From assembly GCA_016715985.1 (NCBI GenBank), contig JADJXD010000001.1, positions 4,960,001 through 5,024,000 on the forward strand: a stretch of DNA of 64,000 nt, read 5' to 3'. The stretch comes from Saprospiraceae bacterium. GTDB taxonomy: Bacteria > Bacteroidota > Bacteroidia > Chitinophagales > Saprospiraceae. Positions 30,023-40,200 of the stretch are shown piece after piece; the first letter of the stretch is position 1, and every line of letters begins with the position of its first letter. The notes under the pieces were generated by a model that was given only the letters and a program-made list of their open reading frames with translations, did not search any database and was not told the origin of the DNA. The translations under genes and the position numbers were made by a program.

Positions 30023-30094
30023 TCCCTTAAGGGATTGAGCCCGCCTGCTCCCGAAGGCAGGAAGGCCCGCCTGCTCCGAAGCGGGCAGGGGTGG
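30023..30094. repeat. GC-rich palindromic intergenic repeat
   Basis: The spacer after the SpoU gene holds a perfect 12-bp palindrome (30023-30034, TCCCTTAAGGGA), then two related hairpin units with the shared core GCCTGCTCC..GAA (about 30042-30063 and 30066-30087; the second has a GCCCGC/GCGGGC stem) and a G-rich tail. It stands out sharply from the AT-rich surroundings. A degenerate copy of the second unit is at 48066. Confidence 0.75.
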
Positions 30095-30105
30095 CGGGGG
30101 GGAAT

Positions 30106-30120
30106 GTGAATTTAATTCAC
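30106..30120. promoter_or_regulatory. Inverted repeat upstream of the S9 peptidase gene, possible operator
   Basis: A perfect 15-bp inverted repeat (GTGAATT, one T, AATTCAC) lies 66 bp upstream of the -7 box at 30186. This is a plausible dimeric-regulator site, but no matching regulator can be named. Confidence 0.35.
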
Positions 30121-30185
30121 TAATTTCTACCACAATTTCTATTATAAGATAAGACTTGTAAATAAATATTAATGAATCAAATCCC

Positions 30186-30193
30186 TATATTTG
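30186..30193 (+). promoter_or_regulatory. Bacteroidota -7 box (TATATTTG)
   Basis: A perfect TAnnTTTG match lies 44 bp before the ATG of the S9 peptidase. The best TTG for a -33 box (30156-30158) is further away than usual. Confidence 0.5.
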
Positions 30194-30237
30194 CAATTAT
30201 ATTAACCAACCATTTTTAATAATAAAATGAGATTTTA

Positions 30238-32670
30238 ATGATACAAAGAATTCTAATATTAATTATGATACTCTATTCTCAGGATTATATTTATGGTCAA
30301 TCTGATTTTCCATATCAACAACCACATGCTGATATTATGGCGTTGGCAGATTCAAAACCTGCGCCATCCATCAGATTGAATTATACGAGCACAAAAGCAG
30401 TGCTTATGTTCAGAAATAATTTTAAAAGTATCGAAGAACTTTGTGAAGATGAGCTCAGACTCGCTGGAATGAGAATAAATCCTAAGACCAATATCGGTAG
30501 CAGGTTGACTTACTTTACTTTTTTGCAAGTGCTGGATATCGCTTCAGGTATTCACAAAGATGTGATAGGCTTACCATCAAATCCCAAATTGAGCAATTTT
30601 ATATGGTCAGATGATCATAGCAAAATGGGATTCACCAACACAGTAGCCAATGGCGTAGAACTTTGGATATTAGATATTAAAACCAATAAAGCAATGCGAC
30701 TGACTGAAGCTATTTTAAATGCTTCCTTTGGGACACCATTTACCTGGAATAAAGATGGAAGAAGTCTGTTGATTACAGTAGTGCCATCTGACCGAAAACA
30801 ACTTTATGATGTGAAAAACACCATTCCTACCGGTCCGGTTATCTCAGAAAACGACGGACAAAAAGCACAGAACAGGACGTATCAGGATCTTTTGCAGAAT
30901 CCATATGATGAATTCAATTTTGAACAACTCACCAGATCTGAAATTAAAAAAGTAGATTTAAGTGGTAAATTATCTCCATTTCTTCCGGCGGATATGTATC
31001 GTGGAATCAGCTTCTCACCTGATGGAGAATATTTAATAATTTCAACTGTCAAAAAACCATTCTCTTATCTGGTTCCGGTGAGTCGGTTTCCTTCTGATAT
31101 GAAGATTTATAAGAAGGATGGTAAATTTGTAAAGACAATTGTAGAAATACCACTCACGGAAGAATTGCCAAAGGGCTTTATGGCAGTCCGAAAAGGTCAG
31201 AGAAATCTGATGTGGAGATCTGACAAAGCCGCAACATTAGTGTGGGTAGAAGCTTTGGATGAGGGTGATCCTGCTGTTGAAGTTGAATATAGAGATGAAG
31301 TCTATCAATTGAATGCCCCTTTTGACGGAAAACCTTCATTTCTGGCAAAAACAAAAGAGCGATTTGCAGGAATATCCTGGTGTAATGACAATTTTGCTGT
31401 ACTGACGGAAAGCTGGTGGAATACCCGAAATATCAGGACATTATTTATGAATCCGGCAAATCCATCTGAAGAACCTAAATTATTCAACCAAAGAAATAGT
31501 CAGGATAAATATGCCGATCCGGGCTTTTTTGCGACAGAACGCACTGCGTTAGGAACTTATGTCATTTCCCTTGAAAAAAACAAAATATTTTTAATCGGGG
31601 ATGGTTATTCTAACGATGGAAAGTTTCCGTTTATAGACAAATATGATATTGAATCATTTGAAAAAGAAAGGATTTATGAATCAGTCGAAAAGGAATATCT
31701 GGAGGACATCAGTTCTGCGGTAGATGTCAGGCAAGGACTTTATCTCACGAGATTGGAATCAAAAAATGTATATCCAAACTACTTTATCAGAAACATTCAT
31801 AACAATAGTCTGAAACAGATTACAAACAATGAGAACCCGTTTAAAATAATTGATGATGTCTATAAAGAAGTTATAACGTACAAAAGAGAGGATGGTCTGG
31901 AATTGTCTGCGACTTTATATTTGCCTGTGGGTTATGACAGAACCCAAAAGGAAAAACTGCCCATGATTATGTGGGCATATCCAACTGAATTCAAAGATAA
32001 ATCGAGTGCATCACAGGTCACAGCCAATGCAAATGAATTTATTTTTCCCGGATATGGCTCTCCTATTTATTGGCTAAACCGGGGATATGTTGTTTTGGAT
32101 CGAACAGCTTTTCCGATAGTAGGCGAAGGAGAGGATGAACCCAACGACACTTATATTCCACAATTGGTAGCTAATGCCAAAGCTGCCATTGATGCGGTTG
32201 ATAGATTGGGTTATATTGACAGAAACAAAATTGCAGTTGGAGGACATTCATATGGTGCTTTTATGACAGCCAATCTATTGACACATTCTGATCTTTTTGC
32301 AGCCGGTATTGCCAGAAGCGGTGCATATAACAGGACTTTGACTCCATTTGGATTTCAATCAGAAGAGCGAAATTATTGGGAAGCACCGGAAGTATATAAT
32401 GCGATGTCTCCCTTTATGAATGCCGATAAAATGAAAACGCCATTACTATTGATACATGGAGAAGCAGATAATAATTCCGGTACTTTCCCAATGCAGAGCG
32501 AAAGATATTTTAATGCGTTAAAAGGGCTGGGTGCCGTTTGCAGATTGGTTATCCTGCCGAAAGAAAGTCACGGATATGCAGCAAGAGAATCCATATTGCA
32601 CATGCTTTGGGAGCAGGATCAATGGTTGGACAAATACGTCAAAAACAGAAAAATGGATGTGCAACCCTAA
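30238..32670 (+). CDS. Secreted S9-family peptidase (prolyl-oligopeptidase / glutamyl-endopeptidase-like)
   Basis: The 810-aa protein starts with a signal peptide (MIQRILILIMILYSQ... IYGQ). Residues about 50-560 form the S9 beta-propeller (e.g. GISFSPDGEYLIIS), and the last ~250 residues the alpha/beta hydrolase. The catalytic triad can be placed: S671 in GGHSYGAF, D744 in HGEADNN and H778 in ESHGYAA. The C-terminal region (GFQSEERNYWEAPEVY) resembles the glutamyl-endopeptidase branch related to the plant chloroplast enzyme, so cleavage after acidic residues is possible but not proven. It is likely periplasmic, degrading oligopeptides. The PhoD-like gene downstream has its own -7 box. Confidence 0.92.
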   Translation: MIQRILILIMILYSQDYIYGQSDFPYQQPHADIMALADSKPAPSIRLNYTSTKAVLMFRNNFKSIEELCEDELRLAGMRINPKTNIGSRLTYFTFLQVLDIASGIHKDVIGLPSNPKLSNFIWSDDHSKMGFTNTVANGVELWILDIKTNKAMRLTEAILNASFGTPFTWNKDGRSLLITVVPSDRKQLYDVKNTIPTGPVISENDGQKAQNRTYQDLLQNPYDEFNFEQLTRSEIKKVDLSGKLSPFLPADMYRGISFSPDGEYLIISTVKKPFSYLVPVSRFPSDMKIYKKDGKFVKTIVEIPLTEELPKGFMAVRKGQRNLMWRSDKAATLVWVEALDEGDPAVEVEYRDEVYQLNAPFDGKPSFLAKTKERFAGISWCNDNFAVLTESWWNTRNIRTLFMNPANPSEEPKLFNQRNSQDKYADPGFFATERTALGTYVISLEKNKIFLIGDGYSNDGKFPFIDKYDIESFEKERIYESVEKEYLEDISSAVDVRQGLYLTRLESKNVYPNYFIRNIHNNSLKQITNNENPFKIIDDVYKEVITYKREDGLELSATLYLPVGYDRTQKEKLPMIMWAYPTEFKDKSSASQVTANANEFIFPGYGSPIYWLNRGYVVLDRTAFPIVGEGEDEPNDTYIPQLVANAKAAIDAVDRLGYIDRNKIAVGGHSYGAFMTANLLTHSDLFAAGIARSGAYNRTLTPFGFQSEERNYWEAPEVYNAMSPFMNADKMKTPLLLIHGEADNNSGTFPMQSERYFNALKGLGAVCRLVILPKESHGYAARESILHMLWEQDQWLDKYVKNRKMDVQP

Positions 32671-32714
32671 CAATTTGATAATCTGAACAAGCATTCCGGA
32701 TGTGTTTAATATTT

Positions 32715-32722
32715 TAGTTTTG
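32715..32722 (+). promoter_or_regulatory. Bacteroidota -7 box (TAGTTTTG)
   Basis: A perfect TAnnTTTG match lies 29 bp before the ATG of the PhoD-like gene. No correctly spaced -33 box is seen. Confidence 0.5.
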
Positions 32723-32751
32723 CAATTATTTTAACAATTTAACTGATTTAA

Positions 32752-34074
32752 ATGTCTTACAAATTTTCTTTTAGTTTTTTATTAGTGATGTTTTTAGTAA
32801 CTTCATTAGCGATTCCTTTAGTCTCACAAAAAGAATTTCTCCAAAGTGGACCCATGCTCGGTCCTGTCGCCATGCGAGAAGCAATCGTTTGGGTTCAGAC
32901 TAAAAAGTCTGCTAAAGTAAAAATCTCCTATAAGCTGAAAGGAGTGGGGACTTCTTGGGTTTTTACTCCGGAAATTTCGACCGGGGCAGAAAATGCTTAT
33001 TCAGGTCAGTTTACAATAGCCATGCTTGAACCAGGTCAAAGTTATTCATACAGACTTTTTATAAATGGGATACGAGTTGTTACTGACTATCCTCTTGAGT
33101 TTAGCACACAAGATATCTGGGCTTTTCGAAAAGATCCTCCGGACTTCAAATTTATAGCGGGTTCTTGTTTTTATGTCAATGATGAACCATATGACCGTCC
33201 CGGCAAACCTTATGGAGGTGAGTACAGTATTCTGAAACATATAAAAGATGAAAAAGCTGACTTTATGGTTTGGCTCGGTGACAATATTTATCTCAGAGAG
33301 CCTGACTTCGACAGTAAAAGCGGTATCTGGTACAGGAATACACATACCCGATCACTTCCTGAACTCCAGCCTGTTTTAGCAGCGATGCCACATTATGCGA
33401 TTTGGGATGATCATGATTATGGCCCGAATGATTCAGATTGGACTTATCCTTTGAAGTCACATGCATTGGAAGCATTCAAGACATTTTGGCCTAATAATGC
33501 GTATGGAGCCGGGCATACAGATGGTGTTACCAGTAGTTTTGTGTGGAATGATTGCCAGTTTTTTATGTTGGATGACAGATGGTACAGGAATGTAGAAAGA
33601 GAAAATGGTAGTGTTCTGGGTGAGCAACAAAAATTTTGGTTTCTGGAAGCGATTAGAGCCAGTAAAGCAACATTTAAATTTGTTGCAGTCGGCAGTCAGT
33701 TTTTGAGTGATGCTTTGGTTTATGAAAATATGGCCAACTATCCGAATGAACGAGAAGAAATCATCAATTTTCTGGATCAGAATAATATCAGTGGTGTGGT
33801 TTTCCTGACGGGAGACAGACATCACTCGGAATTGACTAAATTAAAAACAGAAAAGGGTAACGTATTTTACGATGTCACTTCATCCGCTTTGACTTCCGGT
33901 ACAGGTATGCATTTATCAGAAAAAAATACGCTTCGGGTAGAAGATTCAATGATAGGCGTCAGGAATTTTGCGGTTTTGTCTGTAAAAGGACCACGTAAAG
34001 AACGTACACTAAATCTAAGTTATAAAGACTCTTCCGGTAATTTACTTAAAGAATTTATACTGGATTTTAAGTAG
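32752..34074 (+). CDS. PhoD-like alkaline phosphatase/phosphodiesterase
   Basis: The 440-aa protein has a signal peptide (hydrophobic core FLLVMFLVTSLAI, cleavage near LVSQ). An N-terminal Ig-like domain (about 30-120) is followed by a metallophosphatase domain with metal-binding motifs typical of PhoD: FIAGSCFY, MVWLGDNIYL, IWDDHDYGPND, FMLDDRWYR and FLTGDRHHSEL. Family enzymes hydrolyse phosphodiesters and monoesters using Fe3+/Ca2+. It is probably exported to the periplasm, where it would feed phosphate to uptake systems such as the Na/Pi-cotransporter-like protein at 23185. The PhoD of other bacteria uses Tat, but I see no twin-arginine motif here. Confidence 0.92.
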   Translation: MSYKFSFSFLLVMFLVTSLAIPLVSQKEFLQSGPMLGPVAMREAIVWVQTKKSAKVKISYKLKGVGTSWVFTPEISTGAENAYSGQFTIAMLEPGQSYSYRLFINGIRVVTDYPLEFSTQDIWAFRKDPPDFKFIAGSCFYVNDEPYDRPGKPYGGEYSILKHIKDEKADFMVWLGDNIYLREPDFDSKSGIWYRNTHTRSLPELQPVLAAMPHYAIWDDHDYGPNDSDWTYPLKSHALEAFKTFWPNNAYGAGHTDGVTSSFVWNDCQFFMLDDRWYRNVERENGSVLGEQQKFWFLEAIRASKATFKFVAVGSQFLSDALVYENMANYPNEREEIINFLDQNNISGVVFLTGDRHHSELTKLKTEKGNVFYDVTSSALTSGTGMHLSEKNTLRVEDSMIGVRNFAVLSVKGPRKERTLNLSYKDSSGNLLKEFILDFK

Positions 34075-34166
34075 AGCAAATATAGTCTTTTTGTAAAAAA
34101 CAGGCTTGGTGTATTCGTAAACATATTGCCTTTAATAATTTTACATTTACTTAATATAAATCCTTG

Positions 34167-34174
34167 TACTTTTG
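34167..34174 (+). promoter_or_regulatory. Bacteroidota -7 box (TACTTTTG)
   Basis: A perfect TAnnTTTG match lies 51 bp before the ATG at 34226. Confidence 0.5.
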
Positions 34175-34225
34175 TGTTTTGAATGAATTGATTTTGGTGA
34201 ATTGATGATATAACAATCTTTGAGA

Positions 34226-37200
34226 ATGCATATTTGTTTTTTGTTAAAGGTGTACTTTAAAGATGTTTCCCTTACATCTGACTTTTTTCAAAGTATTTTG
34301 ATTAAAAGATTTCCTTTTGTTTTGTTGTTTATTTTTTACTTGTTTTCAACATCTCCGACATTTTCACAGTTTACCATTGCAACATCTTTGCCGGGATGCC
34401 TCCCAATTGCATCGCAAGTCGGCACATCTTGTGGAGGCGGAACTTCATTTTTTATGGTTAATGCCAGCAATCAGATGCAGGTACAAAATATTGACGGAGA
34501 ATTTTGTTGTGCAGCAGGGGGAGATTTCAATTCTTATTTTGAATTTCAAATTCTGGATATAAGTCATTTTACAAATGTATCTTTCAGTCTGGGTTATTCT
34601 GCACAATTGACAGGCTCAAATTCATTTGAAGACGATTCTCCGGGTGCCCCAATATTCGGTTGTACGAATACAATCGTGGATAATAGCCATGACCAGATGG
34701 TATTTATGTATTCCCTAAATGGAGGCCCGTTTGTGCAGGACTTATACGTTCATGGAACCACAGTGGCAGATTTTACAGGCACGTGGTCAGTAGGACCTGT
34801 GAATGCCAATACATTGACAATCAGAGTTTATGCTGCAAATAAAGCCACTCACGAAATATTTTATTTTCAAAATTTGGTAGTCACCGGAACTCCCAAATTA
34901 AATGCAGGCCCCGATGATATTGTTTGTTATCCCGAGTCGGCTGACTTAAATGGGGTTTGGACTGGTGTTTGGACAGGTGGAAGTGGTGCAATTGCAAATC
35001 CTAATGTGCCGGTTACTACTTACACACCAGCAGCTTCCGAACAAGGAACAACTGTAACACTAACATATACCGGTAGTCCTTCATACCCAGGGTGTCCGAC
35101 CCCTTCAGATCAAATGAATGTTACAGTGATAGAAGGCCCTACTGTCGATCTGCCACCCAATCAAACGGTTTGTGCAGGAAATATGGTTAATGTAGTGTTC
35201 TCTGGTACTGGCACATCTTATACCTGGACAAACTCAAATACTTCTATAGGATTAGGTGCATCTGGAACGGGGAATATAGGTTTTACTACAGCCAATGTAC
35301 CAAGTGTTCAGACTGCTGTAATTACCGTAACACCTCAGGGAGCTTGTCCCGGAGCACCTATGATGTTTACAATTACGGTTGATCCAGCTCCTGTCGTCAA
35401 TAACCCGGGCACTGTAACAGGTTGCTCAGGACAAACCATTAATGTCAATTTTAACGGTACCCCCGGAGCCACTTTTAACTGGACGAATGATAACACTTCG
35501 ATAGGCCTTGGAGCAAATGGGAGTGGAAATATAAGCTTTACATCTGCCATTGCCGGAGGACCAGTACAATCTACCATAACTATCACACCACAATTGGGCA
35601 CTTGTCCCGGAACACCCATTAACTTTTTAATCATCAGTAATCCTGTGCCGGTTGTAGATCCTGTTACTGACGTTACTATCTGTGGTGGTCAGAATATAGT
35701 TGCATTCTTCAACAGCTCTGTTTTTGGCACCACTTTTACCTGGACCAATAACAATACAAATACCGGGTTACCTGCATCCGGAAATGGAAATATTAACAGC
35801 CCATCAGCAAATGTTGGCGTAACCCAAGTGTCACAGATTTCAGTCACACCTATAGCAGGTGGCTGCCCCGGAGTACCGGTAATATTTACAGTTACCGTCA
35901 ATCCATCCGTTACGCCTGTATTTGACCAGATTCCTACACTTTGCCAGTTCTCAGTACCTCCGCCCCTTAATACAACTTCAAACAACGGGATTTCGGGACA
36001 ATGGGCTCCGATGACCATCTCTACAGGACTGCCCATTACACAAACGTATACTTTTACTCCGACTGCAGGTCAATGTTCAACTCCTGCATCAATGACAATT
36101 ACTGTTGCAGCAAATGTAACTCCTCAGTTTTCAGCTATACCCGATCAATGTCAGTTTGCAATTCCACCGGTTTTACAGAATAGTTCTGTAAATGGAATTT
36201 CGGGATCCTGGAATCCATCTCTAATATCAACATCCAATACAGGAACTACTTTATACACTTTTACGCCGGATGCTGGTATTTGTTCAGAACCGGTTTCAAT
36301 ATCTGTTAATGTATTACCTAATATAACCCCGACGCTTTCTTCGTTTGGACCGTTTTGTGCATCAGAAACACCTGTTTCTTTACCAGGCATTCAGGATGGT
36401 ATATCTGGAAACTGGTCAGGTCCGGGTGTGTCATTTAATCAATTTAATCCTTCAGCTGTGGGTGGAGGACTTTACACATTAACTTTCAATCCTATCGGGG
36501 GGCAATGTGCCAATACAAATACGACTTCCGTTCAGGTGATTGCAAATCCCACAGGGAATATTTCCGGAAGTCCGATGTTGTGCCCGGGCGAATGTGGCAC
36601 GGTTAATTTTAATTTTGTAGGCGGATCAGGAACATTTAATATCAATATGAATATTAATGTGATCGGATTTAATTTTAATTTTCCTATGTTAGGTGTAACC
36701 AATAACACCACTTTAAATATTTGCTATCAGGCCGGATTTCCTCCATTCAATGCGTCAACGAACACATTATACATTCCACCGGGGACTCCACAAGGCACTG
36801 CAACGCTTACTTTGTTGAACTTTACATCTACTCCTGCAGGTAACTGTGGCGCTGGAGTGGTAGGAAATCCTGCTTTTATTTCATTAACTATCCTTCCTGA
36901 ACCGACAGCTACTCCTGCATCGATAACGGTCTGTGATGAAGATGAAGACGGACAAGGCATATTTGATTTAACATCGGTTAATAATACTGTAAAAAATTTC
37001 ATTGTTGCAAATACAGTACAATGGTTTACCAATGCTACAGCTACAATACCGGTATCGGGTCCCACTGCGTTTACGGCTTCAGGAGGAACAATCGTATATG
37101 CAGCAGTAAGTAATCCGCAGGGTTGTACAAAAATAGTTCCGGTTAGTTTATTGTTGACATTACCTGTTAGTCCGGCACCTGATACATACTCTTCATGTAT

Positions 37201-40200
37201 TGATGGGAATTTAATAACACTTCCATCAATGGTTAGCGGATTTAACGGAAACTGGTCTGACATCAACGGGAATGTACTTGCCAATCAGTTTAATCCTTCA
37301 GGTTTGCCTGCCGGTCAATACACTATCACGTTTACCCCTAATCCCGGTCAATGTGCCCGAACCGTTAATACAATAGTAAATATTATCACTTCAGGTCCGG
37401 TTCCACTTGCAACGCCGATTTTGACAGGTTGTGTTGGGGAGTCCATTTTAAGCTTGCCGGCAAGCCCGGGAGGAGTAACAGGTATCTGGTCAGGAAGTAC
37501 TTTTCTTGCGGGTACTCAATTTAATACTACAAACTCAGGAGCGGGTACTTTTAATCTTACATTCACGCCATCAGCCGGTGCCGGTTGTCTGGAATCCAAT
37601 ACTACAACCATTCTGGTAACACCCAATTTACAGATTCCTTTACAGATTTTGGATCCTTTGTGTCAGACACAAACTCCTTTTATCTTACCTGCAACAACAC
37701 AGGGTTATTCCGGAATGTGGGTCAATAATCTGCATGTTTTCAATAATTTATTTACACCAGATCTTGTGCCGGGAACAAATATAAATTATACTTTAATATT
37801 TGATCCGATGGATGTTTGTGTTAACCCTATAGAACATGTGATTACAGTAAATGCACCGGTCAATATTACTCCGATTATTTTTTCAGATTTGTGTTTGTCT
37901 TCAGACCCGTTACCATTGCCAGCAACGGTTGATGGATATGAAGGCATCTGGACAATCAATAGTATAACACTTACTTCTGTAAATCCGACAGATTTAGGAG
38001 AAGGTACATTTTCAGCAACTTTTACACCTGCTGCGGGTCAATGCGCTTTGCCATTTAATAGTACCATCAATATTAATTCCTTTACAGCAGGAAATGATTC
38101 TGACATTAACCTTTGCAGAAGTGATGCTACTATTGTTAATCTCAATGACTATTTGTCTGCCGGTGCAGCAAATACCGGATTGTGGAGTTCTTCTTCCAAT
38201 GTTTTAATCTCTGATCCTGAGAACTTTGATCTGGATGAACTGTCTTCTGGATTAAATGTGGTGGTTTATATTATTTCCGATTTACAATGTGGAAGTGATT
38301 CCGCTTTTGTATCCATTCATTTATTTGAAATAAATAATGCCGGTGATGATGGATTAATACCATTATGTAATGACAATTTATTAAATGTAGATCTCACCCA
38401 AAATTTGGAAAGTGCTACACCGGGGGGGATTTGGTTCAATACAGATGGCCTGATAACAGATCTCACAAATCCTTCATCTGTTGACCTGACGAGTCTGGCT
38501 AATGGAAGTTATGGTTTTACTTATATTATTTCTGCCGGATTATGTGCATCAGATACATCTTTAACGGAAGTGTTGATCAGTCCGGTGAATTCAGCAGGGC
38601 CAGATATAAATACAGCAATCTGCTCCGGCAGTACGATAGATTTATTTTCATTGTTGAATACGAACTTTACTGGAGGTGTCTTTGAAAATGTTGGGGCTGT
38701 TGGAGGTTTGTCAGGTTCCGTTTGGAATACGACAGGAATAAATGCAGGGAACTATTCCTTCCGTTATATTGCGGAAAACATTTCACCTTGTTTATCTGAT
38801 ACAGCTACCATTAACATTAATCTGGCGGATATATTGACTGCAGGCCCGGATTTTGCAGGTGCAATTTGTGAAGGAGCAGAAACCAACCTTTTTACACTAC
38901 TTGATAATACTGTATCTCAGGGGGGGACATTTTATTATCAGGGCTCTCCCGTGTCCGATGGCTTGTTTACACCGACGTCACAGGGACAATATCTTTTTCA
39001 ATACGAAGTGGGGGATGGCCTGACTTGTCCGAAAGATACTTCTGTTTTAACTTTAAATCTTGTTTCGAAGACATTATCTGTATTGTCCGGTGACGTAGAT
39101 TTTATTTGCGGAACGAATTGTACAGTTTTAGAAATAAATCACAGTGGCGGAGTAGGGGCCAGGATTTATTTATCCGCTGCATCTCAAGGTGGAACTTCTT
39201 ATCAGTGGACGCATAATTCTACCAGTGGAAGTATTGTAAGCCTGTTTCCATGTGGTAAATCTGATTCTCAAGTCCCCAACTTTTTTAGATTGCCACAGGA
39301 TGAAAGTTATACAATTACTATAGACAGCATCATATTGGCAGGTAACGGATGTGTATTTACAGAGTATAATTCTATCCAACTTGAGGTGCGGTCTATTCCG
39401 GAAGTAAACATCAACAGACAATTGTGTTCAGGTGGCACATTGGTTGTCGGATCAGATGTGTATTCTGTAAGTAATCCGACCGGTTCTACACAAGTACCAT
39501 CTCAAAGCCCATTGGTTAGTTGTGATACCATTTATAATGTGGCGTTAACTTTTCAAAATGCTTCACCAACAACTTTGATAAGGGAAATCACATGTAACGA
39601 TAATTTTTCAGTATCAGTGGGAAATGTTGTTTTTAATAAAGCCAATCCGGCAGGCACAGTAAATTTACAAAACCAATTTGGATGTGACAGCATAGTAGAT
39701 GTTCAATTGACCTTCAGTACTTTTTCATCCGGTAACTTTACTGCGAGTACTTGTGATCAAACACAAACTTATAATATTGGAAATCAGGTTTTTACTTTTA
39801 TAAATCCTTCAGGGACTGTGACACTACAAGGTGCAAGTGTTGCAGGATGTGACAGTATTATCAATGTTAGTGTTACATATTTAAGTCCTTCCACAGGAAA
39901 TTTTAATTTTGCTTCCTGCGATGAAAATTATTTTGTCATAATTGGTAATACAACATTTAACAGGCAAAATCCGACTGGAATGGCTACTCTTTTGGGTATG
40001 TCCGCAAATGGCTGTGACAGTTTGGTGAATGTTTCTTTAAGTTTTTTGCCTGTGTCCCAAAATTCTATAAATATTCAAACCTGTGATGACAATTTCATTC
40101 TTGATGTAGGTGGAACTGTTTTTAATAAAATAAATCCTGCCGGCATGGTCAGATTAGCCGGATCTGCTCTCAATGGTTGTGACAGTATTATCAATGTAGT

